The notes: generated by a model from the sequence alone, not told the origin. A stretch of DNA of 64,000 nucleotides from Chrysomallon squamiferum (GCA_012295275.1 CM022677.1:9161514-9225513); one strand, 5' to 3'. Positions 1 through 13,619 are shown, numbered from the stretch's first letter. A program made the numbers and translations.

Positions 1-549
1 AATAATAATAATAACAAAAATAATAAAAATTATACAATTATAACATACATATTAATAATGATAGTAATATTAGTGTAAAAAGTTTGGTTATTAAAAATAA
101 ATATTCATTTGGTTATTGTGAAGGTTTGTGATCATGATGAAAAGACTGTTAATAAAAATACACAAATAAATGTAATAAAATAAAGCATTTGTACATTGAC
201 TGCGACCAGGTACATTTAGAAAAACGTATTGCTCTCTCAGTGTGTATGTGCTTTTTAAGGCAGGCAATGCATAAAGGAGTAAAATATATATTTATATATG
301 TACATACACTAGCTAAATAATAAGACTAGAATATCCCACTCCAGTGATAAAAGTATCTAATTAAAATACCTAGTAATAATCTGCAGTAATACCACAGTGA
401 ACAGTCAACAATAATTTGTAGCACTTCTGTTTAAGCAACAATCTTATAGACAAGTTGTTTTTGTTTTTTAAGTCTAGTTCTTCATAAAATGAATAATAAA
501 AAATGAAATGACTTTTTTTTTAAATGGCCGTTAATTTGTATGAAAGAAT

Positions 550-655
550 GAATTTTTGTATGATAATTAATTTGGTATGACAAAATGAATTTTTGTATGA
601 TAATTAATTTGGTATGACAAAATGAATTTTTGTATAATAAATTTGGTATGAAAAT
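550..655. repeat. 37-bp tandem repeat, about three copies
   Basis: Units begin at 550, 587 and 624 with GAATTTTTGTATGATAATTA; the third is shortened and diverged. Local tandem duplication in AT-rich non-coding DNA. Confidence 0.85.
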
Positions 656-3600
656 GAATATTTAATGTCAAGGTGACAGTGAGACTAATATTTTGAAAAT
701 ATTTTGTTCTTATTTTACACAGTTGTTCTTAAACACATGATATAGTATTGTCTAACAATATTTTTTTTTTGTTTTTGTTTCAAAAAATGATATTTTTCAT
801 TTAGAACAGGAAGAATATCATTTATTAATAATAATTTGTTGGAATAATGACGACAAACTATTCACATAATTTAAAAAAAGAAAAAGCATTTAAAAATTGT
901 TTAAAAATATTAATTATTTACAATTTGTAAATGAAATTATACTAAAAAATTCACATAATTTTAATCCACATTCATGTAAATTGTATACAATATAAAATTA
1001 AAAATGAACTAAACCAAAAAAAAAAAAAAAAAAAAAAATTAAATAAAAAAAAAAAAAAAATAAAATAAAAATAAAATAAGGTAATCAAATTGAAACTTTT
1101 GAACTATAAAAATTTGATTTGTGAATGCACTATATGCTCATACAGTCCTCATTTACAACAGTTTATTAATAAAATTTCATCATAAATAAATAATTATAAT
1201 GTCAACTGAAACAAAGTAATTAAAATAAACAACATCTGAATGCACTAACCACATACAATTTGCAATACTCTGCGAGTATTTGTACATCGCATTAAAATTT
1301 AAAAAACAAAATTATAATAGTTTTCAGCAAACAACACTGATATAGCTGATAAATGTTTTATGAAAGTGAAGATGAAAAAATGTAGGTCATGTGTTCAAAT
1401 AAATAAAAGTATTTAAATTCACTAACCATTAAGATTTGCGTCATAAAATATTTATGGCTGACTTATCTTTATAGCAAATATTTTAATAATTTTTATTTTT
1501 TATTTTTAAATTTTTATATGTATATATAAATTGCCCTTATTTTAAACAAAGTAAAGATACTGAATAAAATGCATTTGCAATGAAGTACATCAAATTATCA
1601 TTATTGTTTATAGCTGTGTTTGAATTGTATCTTATATGAGTAGAAATAAAGATTTGTATCAATGACATGTAGCCTTTTAAAAGGATAAAATGCAAAAATG
1701 CTATTACATTATTTAAATTCAGCTGATTTAAACTATTTCAGGTCATTAAATAAATTCAATAACATCTTGGGAGGGAAAATAAAAATAAAAACAACATCTA
1801 AAAACCCCATCGAAACAAACATTTTATGTGTCATTGCAGTTACTTTTCTTGATTATTTAATATTATATATATAAACTGGTCATATCCAAAATAAATAGAT
1901 AATTACATTTCCAGATTTAAATTTTTAAATTCTTCGCTATTTTAAAAGAAAGAATAAAAAAGTTTATAAATCACTAGAATCTAAAAGATGTTTTTCAAAT
2001 TTACAATTGACTCTCCAAAATGGGAGATAAAAAAGCTAATGTCTTCAAGTACAACAGACAAGAGGAACAAGTTCAATACAAAAAAATATATGTACAAAGG
2101 CAAGAATGAGGATCCCCATACCCTGTGACAACACAAAAATGAAAACAAATTCTTGAAAAATGCAGCCTCATTTTCACTTTCAATCTATCAAGTTTATAAT
2201 TACATCTTTTTATCATTGACTGACCTTTTCCATTCTAGGCAGATTTTCATTCATAATTCTCGGTAACTATTTTAATTAGATCTGTTTATATAGCTTGTTC
2301 AAATCAATTTTGTTAACAAATTTAAAAATGAAAAACATGAAATATATTTTAAAATGTACTGCTGATGCTGTGAATGAAAGTTATTTTATCAGTACACCTA
2401 GCTTTTGATGACATCACAAAAAGTATTTTGCCTAAAGTGTATCTTACAACATTGTTTATTTATAAAATATTTTCAGATTTACCATTTTAAACTAATTGTT
2501 CCACGCCTGAAAATGAGCCTGCATGTTAAAGGGAAAAAAACAAAAGAAAAAAGATGGAAAACAAATACCAAAAGTCTAATCTCAGTGTAAAACAGATTGC
2601 ACATTTAAACACAAAAAAAAATACTAATGACACAACACAAATTTAAACATATTTTTCTAAAAATAAAAAGTTTTCCTTTTTTAGCTGTAATAAATTCACT
2701 GCAAATACCCTTTTTCTTTCCTTTTTGTTAAACAAGAAAATTACAGGTTTTAAAAAAAACATAAAATAGAAACCTCTTCCATTGTGACCAAGGATGAAAT
2801 TAAAAATCATTCAGACAACTTAGAGAAGAATGTCACATAAATAATAATAATAATAATAAACTTTTTTGAGAACAAATAAACCAAATAATAGATTTTTATT
2901 TAGTTATGATTAAACTTTTCCTTTGTAATCTTAAAAGTTTGATTTCTGTGAAAAATAAAAAGATGAATATAATGAAATTAAAAATGATATAATACAATTT
3001 GATAAATTATTACAAATTAATAATACTAATTTTAATATGCAAAAAGGGTACAAATATTTGGTTGATAAAACTTATTAACAATCGCAAAGTTTGGAACATA
3101 CATCTGCATTTACTAGAAGTTTGTGACCAAAATAATAATAATAATAAATAAAAATAAAAAATAAAAATTCTTTGACATTGAAATATTCTTGTTCAGATGT
3201 TCACAATAATATTTATTTTCCTTGCAATCATATTTTATCATCAGTTAGGCTCTTTATTTTACATATATATATATATATATCGTACAAAGGCATGAATTTT
3301 TTTTATTTATATATAAATAAACAAACAGCAAAGCTTACAGACATAAACTAATTTCTTTTTTTAATGATATATTTGCATATAGCTGTCATGGATGTATTAT
3401 TTTTATTATTATTACCTTTTTTTATTTATACATAGCACACAAAAACACTGATAAAAATAAAGGAAGACAAGTTTAAAATGTTCAACTTTGATCTGCAATA
3501 TACATTAACAATATTTAGTGATGATTTAAAAACAGAAATAAAAGTAAAAAAACAAAATAATGAATGTAAAGCATTAGATTTAAAAAAGAAATATCTTAGA

Positions 3601-4387
3601 ATGAAGGGAGACAAACACTAAATTGATTTTAGTTCTTTGTTTTTAAGACAAAACAACCTTTGAAATATCATTTTACTAACATCACAACCACTGCTACAAA
3701 AAATTAATATTCTTAATTAATCTAACATTCCTGGTAACATTTTTCTTTTAACTTTCATTTTGTATACTGATGCAAATTATATTGCTGAATAATTGTTGTA
3801 TATTTTAATATATTTTATTATGTAATAAGATAGTGTTTTTGTAGTGTTATATATATATAGAATAACACTACAAATAATTAGATTAACAGTTCTTTTTAAA
3901 AATAAAATTAATTGTATATATATTAATTGTTGTAAGCAGCTATTAAAAATATAACACAAAGATTCTAAAAATAATTAAAAAAAAAATGAGCCAGATACAT
4001 TAAGTCACAACAGAAATGTAAAAAAATTCTAAACAAAAATACACAAAATATATTTTTTTAATGAGAATCTATTTTCACAACATAATTGATATAGAAAGCT
4101 AGATATTTATGTTTCTTTGGTTCATATAAATATTAAAATGACTTTTGAAATGATGATGAACATTAATGAACACATTAGTGTGTAATGGTAAATGTTGCAA
4201 ATGAAATGTGTGACTTGATCATGTGACTTGGAATGAGAACAAAGGGAGACAATGCATAATTACCGGGTTTATAAATGTATTCCCCCAAAAATTAAAAAAT
4301 TACAAAATTACAAAATTAAAACATTATCTGAACTTTTAAATTGTTAATTTCATTTCTTCTTTTTTGAAATTCACCTACAGACTAGAG

Positions 4388-4389
<2 letters not shown>

Positions 4390-4422
<33 letters not shown>
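4390..4422. repeat. (TA)n microsatellite
   Basis: Uninterrupted AT dinucleotide run. Confidence 0.95.
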
Positions 4423-4423
<1 letters not shown>

Positions 4424-5521
4424 CAGATTAATAGCTAAATAAATAAATGAAAGAAAGAATGCTGAAAAATAAATGAACATAAAAGTCAGAACATAAAATG
4501 TTTCGAATTAGACAGTGATATATGTTTTCTGACTCAAATAAATTCAATACACTATGCTATAGAAGTGCACAAGTTTAAAATATAGTAGAAAGAATAATAA
4601 AAAAAAATATGATGTAATACAAATCGATTCTGAAGATTAAAATGGTAATGTTTTTTTATCAGCAAATTTATCTGTTAATATTTTTGTTGTAAGTTACCAT
4701 TTAAAATGTATAATTTAATTTAATTTAAAAAAAAGAAAAATAATGTCATATATTTTCTAAGTGACAGAAGAAAATCAATTTAAACACAGTGTTGATCTCT
4801 GGCAGTTTATAAAATTTATAAAAAATCTGAGAGAAATGAGTTTTGATTAATGGACAGATTTAAATAACAAAACAAAATGGCATCCATGAACACACACAGA
4901 TAAATGAATTATAGACTTTTTTACTCTTTCCTAAACTGCTTTGAAATGGATTCCCTTTATTCAGCTGCTAATAAAGAAGAAAAAAGTATATATATATCTA
5001 TACTTTCCAAAACTAGTCTTTACTGATGTATCTTTTTTTTTTAAATTACATTTTCAAGTTTACAAAATACTAATAAAAATTAATTATAATTATACAAAAT
5101 AGTTGTAGTAGTAGTAATAATTTGTTATGGATTATACATTAATAGTATTAGTTAAAAGGAATAGCAGCTACAATAGTTGTGTATTAGTAGCAGTAATCAT
5201 TTATTTTTATGTTGTACCAGTTGTGTGGGTCTCGTTGTGGCAATATTAATAACAGTAATGATGAAACAGATGGAAATAACATCCATTTACAAATTAACAA
5301 GAGGGTGTCATGTAGTGAATATGAATGGAAATGACAAGCTGAAATGATCTAACTTATGTTTCCCTTGTTTTTAATAATTACAATTAACTCGCTAGGTAAC
5401 AAGAAAATTTCAGGATTTTTTTTAAAACCATGACATAATACAAAATAATGTAAGCATGAATTAGTCAATACAAGTGACAATGATTTGATCACTGTTTTTT
5501 AATTATTATTATTATTAAATG

Positions 5522-5522
<1 letters not shown>

Positions 5523-5570
<48 letters not shown>

Positions 5571-5571
5571 T
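5523..5571. repeat. Compound (TA)n(CA)n microsatellite
   Basis: A TA run to about 5552 followed directly by a CA run. Confidence 0.95.
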
Positions 5572-6703
5572 TATACCCGATATCTTTAACACAACACTAA
5601 TGGTTCTAAGAAGAAGCAGTTTAAGGTATCATTCACAATTATGGATAAATAATAACAATAATCCTAATAATGATAATAAATAAATAAATAAATAAATAAT
5701 AAAATAACAATTTTCAAAACTAAAAATCTGAAACATTGAGTCACTTTAGTTGTTTTTTTAAACTAACACAAAATATTTGTTTTATACCTATACTCTTAAA
5801 GGTAGGTTACAATATGAATATATATATATTTTAATCTATTTATGGAAGTTAGTAGAATAGATTTTTAGAACACGATCAGTAAAGCACTTGAAGCAATCTG
5901 AAATTAAAATAATGTTAATAATAAAAATTAGTATAAAAATAAGTTATGTGATCCACGTGTTAATTAACATATCACAATTAAATGCAGAACACTAAAGTAA
6001 TAATAATAATTAAAATTATTATTATAACACAAATTATTAAATCCAGCTATAAATTATTTTGTTGTACGAGTTGTTGTTACCAAGTTGGTAACATGTTAAT
6101 TTTTTAATCATTCACAACATTTACCAAAGCACAAATAAATAAACAAATAAGAAGAAAAAAGAGTCACAGAGAGAGAAAGTAAAAAAATCAAGCATTTAAA
6201 ATATATCAGATCTATATAATCTGTAAATAATTTATAGATTGGTATAGTCTGTAAGTAATTTGTGAATGTTATACATGAATGAGTTTGTTCCCTTCACAAA
6301 TAATTTACTACTTTTTTTTTTTCTTTTTTTTTTTAATAGGAAAAAAGGAGAAGATTACATAATTTAAAATAGAATTAAAAAAGATAAATAACATTGTTGT
6401 GTAGTTATTAATATTTAATTTAATTTCTATATTTGTTAATAATCATTGGAATTATATGGGAAAAAAAAAAATGTTTTTAATTAACAAATAAAAAAACTGC
6501 AACAACCATTTGATTTAACAACCATAAAATTCAATTTAATGTTACTAATAATTTCTCTCTTCATTTTTACATTTTTTCATAATGAATGGATATTTTTCCT
6601 GAGACAGGAATGCCAAATTGTGACAGATGTAAAATATGTATCAAGAATGACTTATGTTTATAAATAAAAATTAAATGTGATAGCACTAATCAGCAATATA
6701 ATT

Positions 6704-6706
<3 letters not shown>

Positions 6707-6751
<45 letters not shown>
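6707..6751. repeat. (TAA)n microsatellite
   Basis: Uninterrupted trinucleotide run of about 15 units. Confidence 0.95.
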
Positions 6752-6755
<4 letters not shown>

Positions 6756-8738
6756 CATGATTCTCAACACAGTAATGTAATTTTATTTAGTCCCTAAAAA
6801 AACTTAAACGACACTCATTAAAAAAAAAGTTAAAATATTTAAAATATTTTAATATATAAAAATAATAATATATATAAAATAGAAATTAAATGTGGTTTTT
6901 GTGCATTCACTATATCAAATTAAATTTTTTATAAATCTTACAAAAGTCTTGTTTAAACATAAAATGAGACTAAACCTTGTGCATGCAAGTCCATTTTATT
7001 TTTAACTTATGCTGATCTTTGTTAGAAAAAAAAAAAAAGGGGGTTCTATAATGTTAAGTACCAGCATAAATTAAAATATTTCACACAAGGCATTGGTCAA
7101 AAATACATATTCTAGTGACAAGATTTCTAAACTGAACAAATCTCATTATATAAGCAAAAATACATTTCAATAAGAACACAATTTTGATTTATACAAGTAT
7201 GGATGACCTTTATAAAGCTCATCTAATCTAAAAGAATAACTTTGATTGGTCCACTAGCACTGTAACAACGCTCTTTTAAGAACAGATCCTATTGGTCAAC
7301 ATGAAATGTCATTACACCGGATCAAACACCATTTTTCAAAATGGGGAATGCCAGAGATTGCAGTCTTCACTAAGTGAAGTTAACAAAACAAAGAAATATA
7401 CATAAATAAAACAGTTATTTATATTTTCAAACAAATAATACTAATTAATACTTGACAGAAAAATAGCTTTTGAAAAACAAAATGTTATTGCACTTTAAAG
7501 TGAAAGAAATATTTTAATAATAATGTAAGACTGCAGAAAATTTCTTTTTTAAAATGCAGTTAAAATAAATAATTTATAATGTTAGAAAATAAAAATGAAA
7601 TTTCAGATCTATTAGTAATAATAATAATCATCAGATCTATTGAAAAGTTATCCAGTATTTCAAAATGTATCAGTTCAATAAGAAAGTTAATTTCTTTTAT
7701 CAGAACTGTATTAAAAGTTAAAAAATAATTTACCAGTAACTGCTGTTGTGGTTTATCCAGTTGTATTGCATAATACTATTTCAAAGAACCAATCAAAACA
7801 AAGAAAACAAAAACACATGGAATATTTGCACCAATATAAATGCAGATAACATGTAAGTAACATTGGCATTTGTCCCTAACACTGATATCTTACACAAGTG
7901 TAAAACCTCACCTATAACAAGGTTTTCTGAGACAGGTTAAAAAAAAAATTAAAAACACCTACCATGTGACCTTAAATTCAAAACAAAAAAATATATAAGT
8001 GAAATGGTCCCACTAACACAATTCTAACAGTTAATAATGCAGTAAAAAATAAAAATAAATGTAGAAACAATCAACACTGCAAGCTACACATGCCCAATCT
8101 AACTACACGAACCTAACAACAACACCAATACATAACTCTAGTTGATTTCATCAACTTTGGATTAAAAATATCTCGACAGAAGTCTGCCACGTTTCACAAC
8201 AAACAGTTATTTTTCTTGCTTCAAGTTTAAAAAAAAAAAAAAAATAGTCCTAGTTATTAATGGCCATAATATTTACTGCTGAATTATATTATATAAAAAA
8301 AAGAAAATTCCATTTTACACATTTTCCAATTATTCTGCATGATTTTTTAGAAATTTATGTATTCAAAATTAACTGTTTGAGGCATTCCTTAATCCTGTAT
8401 TCCTAAATACTTATTCTACATTCTTTGCTGTTTTTATTTTATTGTATTATTTTTTATCTTTATTCAAGTATTAGATAAAATCCTATTCATGTTTAGACAC
8501 ATTACATTTTGTGTAGAGCACAGATATTATAGAATGGAACATTAGCACCAAATTTCTTTCTTCCAATTCCTGCACGTTTTATTATTTCAAAATTGTTTTG
8601 AACCCTGTTTAATAAGACAAAAATGGTCAAACATTCACTATTACAAACTTTCAGTGTAAGAAAAAAAATTTTAACCCTGTTTTTTTTTTTCAATTTCAAT
8701 TTGAAAATTCACATAAATAACCAATTGATTCGGCAGCA

Positions 8739-8792
8739 TAGGTCAGTGGTATCATAAAAATATTTTCAGATATTGTGAAGTCGAGGTTAATC
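8739..8792 (+). pseudogene. tRNA-like fragment (possible tRNA pseudogene or SINE head)
   Basis: A good RNA polymerase III A-box-like string, TAGGTCAGTGGTA, lies at 8739-8751. A damaged B-box-like GGTTAATC (two bases short of GGTTCGAATC) lies at 8785-8792, at about the normal A-to-B spacing. The acceptor stem does not pair convincingly, so this is at best a relic. Confidence 0.25.
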
Positions 8793-8892
8793 AGCCATAT
8801 AAAATTTATTTAAGATATCCTATAAACTGTAGCTTTTTCTGTTTGCTTTTTTAAAGTGATGTATCAGAATTAAAATAATCCTCAGATTCTGT

Positions 8893-10841
8893 TTATTTGA
8901 TATGACTGGTCAGATGGCAGTTGAAGTCGATGCGATCCTTACACGACATTTTGCAGATGACACATTTAAAGGGGTCGGAGTCATGGGAATGGAATCCGTT
9001 GTGCAACAGGTAGAGCGTGCAGTCTTCAAAGATCATGTGACAGTGTTCACACTTGTACACCTTTCCCTTCCACAGCAGATATGACACCAGCGCTTGGTCC
9101 TCATCCTTCGGACTCTCAATATCGGCAGCACCGTTGCACAGCAGAGATGATGTTGACTGAGGAAGCTCCTGCTCACTGCTGGTGCTGCTGCTGCAGCGGC
9201 GCATGGGATGACGCTGCTTCCGGCCATTGCTTGACGATGGAATCATTCTTGTGTTGAGGTTCTGACGTTCGATGGACAACTGCTGCGAGTCTTCTACGTG
9301 GTTTTCGAGTCTCTCTGGGGACTGTGATCCAGTTCCACTCGATTCACTCTGAGGCCGGTTCTGGTGGTGGGACAAGTCCAGTTCAGCTTCCCCAAAGTCA
9401 TTTTTGGACTAGAGTCATTGGCATCAGGAGTGGATACGAGAGGGGACGAATCTGAGCCATCTTTTTTCACCTGACTGTGACTGGTGGTGCTAACCACCTC
9501 GTTTTCTTGTGCTGGTGACGACTCAGGCAGTTTGAGCTGGGATGCCAGTGACATGCTGGGGAAGTAGTGAGGCCGAAGTAGCCCCATCTCAGACGTCTCA
9601 GCCAGTGACAAACCGGCAGCGCTGTTGTACATTCCAATCGGTGTAGGGAAGCTGGGTGAGAATGTTGTTCCAACAGGGGCTCTGAATGGAATTATGGAAG
9701 AGAAGGGAGGCAATTGACAGGCATTTTGATAAATTGACTGGGCCTGTGTGTGATAGGGCAAGTCATCAATAAGCACGCCATCATGATTTTGATTCGAGTG
9801 GACCTCTTCTTTTAGATCATTCTTCTGGTTCAGCATTTCCATTCGTGAGAAATTTGCATAATCATTAACTGACTCAGTTACATGGGGATGAGAAGCCATG
9901 TGCTGCTGCAGATCTTGCCATTTTGTGAATGTCGCGTAGCAGATGTGACATCGTTGTATGGCATCAGTCATGTGACGGCGCTCGTGCATCCTGTAACTGC
10001 CACTCTGAGCGAATGTGCGACCGCAGACTTTGCAGACGTACGGCTTCTCTCCGGTGTGGATGCGTTCGTGGGTTCGCAGAGTTCCTATCTGCGTGAAGCT
10101 CTTACCACACGACCGACACGAGTACGGACGTTCGCCAGTGTGGATTCTCTTGTGAGTGGACAGTGAACTCTGACTAGAAAACAGTTTACCACAAATTTTA
10201 CAAATCACTGGCGATGTACCGTCGGCCTGACGCATGCGCTGCTGTATTGATGACGTGATCAGAGAACTTGCAGCTCTGATGACAAGACTCCTTTCCTTCT
10301 CCTTCCTCTCATCCTCTTCAGACAACTTCGACCCCGTGGTGGTGGGTGTCATGTTTAGTGCATCAGTTAAGTTCTGTGGGGCTAGGTTAGTGGGTGTAGG
10401 CGGTGGGGTGGGTTTGGGTGGACTGGGTGCAGGACTACTCCGGCTAGACTGGTTGTTGTGGACACGTTCATGTTTTTTCCAATTGCTAGGATCTGAAAAA
10501 CGTTTCCCGCAAATGGAACATGCAAATGGCTTTTCCCCGGTGTGCAGACGTTCGTGAGCTTTGATGTAGCCAGCCTGAGAAAATGTCTTGCCACAGAAGC
10601 GACACGCCAGCTTGCTATTGTGACCATAACGGAAACTACTTAATATGGACCCTGTTACTAAACTTGTTGGTGTGGTTTTCCGGCCAAACCTTGTCGTAAG
10701 AGAAAGAGGCGTATCAGAACTCCCTTGAGGAGGAGGATCTTCAACCGGCTCAGTCTTTGCCTCCTCCTCCTGTGTGTGCTCCTCCATGGCCTCCTCAGCT
10801 TCTTTTGCGTACGACTTTGCCATGATGTCGGCATCGCTCAT
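8893..10841 (-). CDS. C2H2 zinc-finger protein with Ikaros/hunchback-type C-terminal finger pair (frame broken by one base)
   Basis: Probable nuclear DNA-binding regulator encoded in a single large exon. The start is the ATG at 10841-10839 (MSDADIMAK), the first in-frame ATG; the stop TAA is at 8893-8895. An acidic N-terminus (about residues 1-45) is followed by fingers of C-x2-C-x12-H-x3-H type: two at about 80-128, joined by a TGEKP linker, then a Pro/Ser-rich spacer, then four at about 214-319, the first three joined by TGERP/TGEKP linkers. After a long Ser-rich region come two atypical fingers at the C-terminus (YKCEHCHMIF and FKCVICKMSC), spaced like the Ikaros/hunchback dimerisation pair. 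The N-terminal part and the last ~170 codons lie in different frames; they join if one base is added to the T5 run at 9401-9405 (A5 in the gene), giving 1950 nt, 649 aa. I cannot name the orthologue: hunchback, Ikaros-family or a lophotrochozoan-specific relative are all possible. Confidence 0.85.
9401..9410 (-). other. Single-base frame break in zinc-finger CDS
   Basis: The upstream frame runs through to a stop near 9294. The downstream frame is open only after a TAG at about 9410-9412. One extra A in the A5 run (plus strand T5, 9401-9405) joins SSPK to NDFGEAELDLSHHQ. A homopolymer indel in the assembly is the simplest cause; a real recent mutation cannot be excluded. Confidence 0.8.
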
Positions 10842-10869
10842 TGTTTGTGGCAAAGTGAACCTGGAGGAT

Positions 10870-12130
10870 CTGAAACAATATGTAAACTATGTGTAAACAA
10901 TATATAACAATATGAAAACATTAGGTAAGCAATATGTAAACAAAGTTAAACAATATGTTATCAGTATGTCAAAATATAATGGTAAATAAATAATCAATTT
11001 GAAGATCATATAAATGTTGAATAAATATAAAATATATAAGTATAAATATTTAAATGTCAAGAATACACAGAGTATAAATAAAATATACAACTATCAAGAA
11101 TACATATTGTATTAATATACAAATTACAAATATATTAAACTATAAAGAAGTTACAAAGTATAAATACAGAACTGTACAGAAAGACATGGGATATATAAAG
11201 ATAATAAATATATAAATAAAACAATACAGAACTAAAAATAAATAATCCAATATATAAATAAACATATATAACATTAAATTGAGTGATAATAAATATAAAT
11301 ATTAAAAATCAAATATTACTAAATAAATGAATAAAAGTACATTCCAGATATTCAATCAGATTTTTGTTTTAGAAAACTGTCTTTTTCAAAAAGTCACTAT
11401 ACTTCTACATTAACATATTTATATTATTATTTACTATATTTATATTATAAAAATAAAAAAATAAAATAAAATTAATATAATTTATAACTAATTTTCTAAG
11501 TTATTGCTAACTTTAATGTTTGAGGACATTAACTAAGCTTTTAAATAATCAATTTGGGGACAAGAGATTTATTGTTATTATTAATACTGCACCATTCTGA
11601 GCTCTGGGTAGCAGGTAAGGTCTGTGGACAAGTAAAATGGCTCAACTGTTGTATTAGTTTTAGGTTTCTAATGTACAGTAATAAAAAAAAGAATAAAAGC
11701 TATTATTGTGGGTTTTACTTTAATTAAAGGTACAGATTGTTTGGGTTGTTTAATTCAGTACATGTAAATTGTAATGTTTTAAAATAATTAAACACTGTGT
11801 ATTAATTTTAATGTGGGCTTAAATATTCAAATGGTTTGGAATAGGACAGCAATATCATCACATGACTTCCTGATATCCTGATAAATAACATTACAGGTAG
11901 ATAAAGATTAGAATTGATTAGAATGGGGAGGGTATTCCTAGCATTATTTTCATTAATTTCAGAATATTATTTTATACCAGGTATTTAAGTGAATTATGCA
12001 TATTATTTGTATATCTTCTCTAAGGCTAATTTTGTTTTAATTAAAATATGTAAGTTCAAATTATACAAATTTAAATAAATAAATTTTAAAATGCTTCTTA
12101 TTCCTAGAAGGAACAGAATGTTTTATGTAT

Positions 12131-12171
<41 letters not shown>

Positions 12172-13489
12172 AACTCAAGGGAAACAGAAATCAATCAGTA
12201 TATCTCTGAAAGGCAGGTCATTTTCAAATTCAAAAATATACAAATTTAGTATTTTCAAGTTATTATTACTTATTAACAACAACAACAATAATAAAATAAC
12301 TATTTGAATGAAATTTAACTAGCAAATAATTATGTAGTTTTATAAATGTTTAAAAAGTAATACAACATTCTAGATATTTCAAAAATGTGAAACTAATCTG
12401 AAACAAATTAGTAGAATTATTATTACTGTTGTTGTTTTTTTATTATTACTTCTTGTTTAAACTTACATGTTTTGAATCAACAACAACATACATGTAATTT
12501 AAAAAAGTAAACTGCTGGCCAAAGGGAAAGATTAGAAATTTATACATAATGATAATAACTTTTTGATAAAATAATAACCAAATGAACAAAATTAAAAATT
12601 AAAATAAAGAAATAAAGAAATAATCAAAAGAAATAATAAAAAGTAATATTATTTGTTTAAAAATATACAAAATGCTTTTAAAATAAATATATTACATTAT
12701 ATATTACATAAAAAAATGCTTCAAAAATATTATCACCTTTAAAAAAAGCTATCAAAATAAATATTACATAATGATATTTTAAGATTCTAATATTGTTTCA
12801 TTTTATTTCGCAATGCTTCAGTGAATGACATCCTTTGAGCATAGGAAAATGTAAAAAGAATTAGAATAGAAATTTAAAAATAAAAGAAGAAAATTAGCTT
12901 GAATCTCTTTAAAGTTTAATACTTTATCATAAAGTTTATGCAGCATATGCTACAGTGTATAATATATCATTTTACAATGTAAAAATATTTTTTAATTATT
13001 AATAATTTACTTATATCAATATTTATTGCGATTTATCCATGTCGATTTGTAACGCCACTGCCTGTTCGCGACTACAAATTAATCCTTTGATCTTTGCCGC
13101 GCGGTCCTGTTACTTGACAAACGCTTTAGCATCACTAAACATTTAAATCCCAAAACTACGAATATTTAATTTTTTTACACTATATATATTTATTTAAACA
13201 TGCTAGGATGTCAGTGGCGCTTTTTCAAAGAACAAAGATAATTATCGGCTACAAAAAATACTTGGATATATTTTTGCAAATGGCTGCATTGGAACTATAA
13301 TGTAAACAAAGACGTTGCTTTGTTCTCCGAAGTCTTGACACATGTCGGACCGCGAAACTAGCCGGATAAAAAGAAACAACAGCTGGGGCCCCATCACTCG
13401 AGAGTGGGAACGCAACTTTGAAAAAGTACCATTTCTCGAAATTTAAGTTTAAAACGTATATTACGAATAAAACAGAGAGTTTTCATTAC
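10870..13489 (-). other. Intron 1 of zinc-finger gene (5' UTR intron)
   Basis: Donor CAG|GTAATG at 13490/13489 and acceptor TTGTTTCAG ending at 10870. The interior is AT-rich with a (GA)n run at 12134-12168; no other exon was recognised. Both boundaries come from sequence alone. Confidence 0.65.
12134..12168. repeat. (GA)n microsatellite
   Basis: Uninterrupted AG dinucleotide run inside the zinc-finger gene's first intron. Confidence 0.95.
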
Positions 13490-13600
13490 CTGCCAGCACT
13501 GTTTGAACAATTTCTTGAAAACCAAACATAGTTCTGTTTGTCTGGGGTTTTCACGAAAGATGGCGCACAACCGGAATGAATGTCAGGGACCAGTTATTAT
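13490..13600 (-). other. Predicted non-coding first exon and promoter of zinc-finger gene
   Basis: A strong donor on the minus strand (GGCAG|GTAATG) ends this exon at 13490. Near its 5' part the plus strand shows AAGATGGCG (13557-13565, YY1-like) and AACCGGAA (13569-13576, ETS-like), both typical of TATA-less promoters close to the start site. GC and CpG content rises here against the AT-rich surroundings. The 5' limit is a guess. Confidence 0.55.
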
Positions 13601-13619
13601 ATTTTCCATATGACATTTT

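Larger units (their letters stand above)
1..8892. other. AT-rich non-coding region, possibly 3' UTR of zinc-finger gene
   Basis: I see no coding exon here. All open frames are short, low in complexity and without family motifs. The sequence is dominated by A/T runs, (TA)n, (AAT)n and short tandem repeats. Because the zinc-finger gene on the minus strand stops at 8893, part of this block, at least its right end, is probably that gene's 3' UTR. AATAAA hexamers occur too often on both strands in such AT-rich DNA to pick a polyadenylation site. A tRNA-like fragment lies at 8739-8792. Confidence 0.6.
10838..13529 (-). promoter_or_regulatory. Upstream ORF of zinc-finger gene overlapping its start codon (ATGA)
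   Basis: With the predicted splice 13490/10869, an ATG at 13529 opens a 23-codon frame (beginning MFGFQEIVQ). Its TGA at 10840-10838 overlaps the main ATG (10841-10839) as ATGA. Such an overlap would be expected to tune main-frame translation by termination-reinitiation. It depends on the inferred splice and on the transcription start lying upstream of 13529. Confidence 0.5.

Noticed and set aside
7205-7350. Slightly more complex patch with TATAAA and two ATTGG (inverted CCAAT) strings, promoter-like
   Set aside because: No exon or open frame follows on either strand, and such motifs are expected by chance in AT-rich DNA.
10234-10557. Plus-strand 107-aa frame across the zinc-finger gene
   Set aside because: Antisense of the linker between finger clusters; no homology visible.
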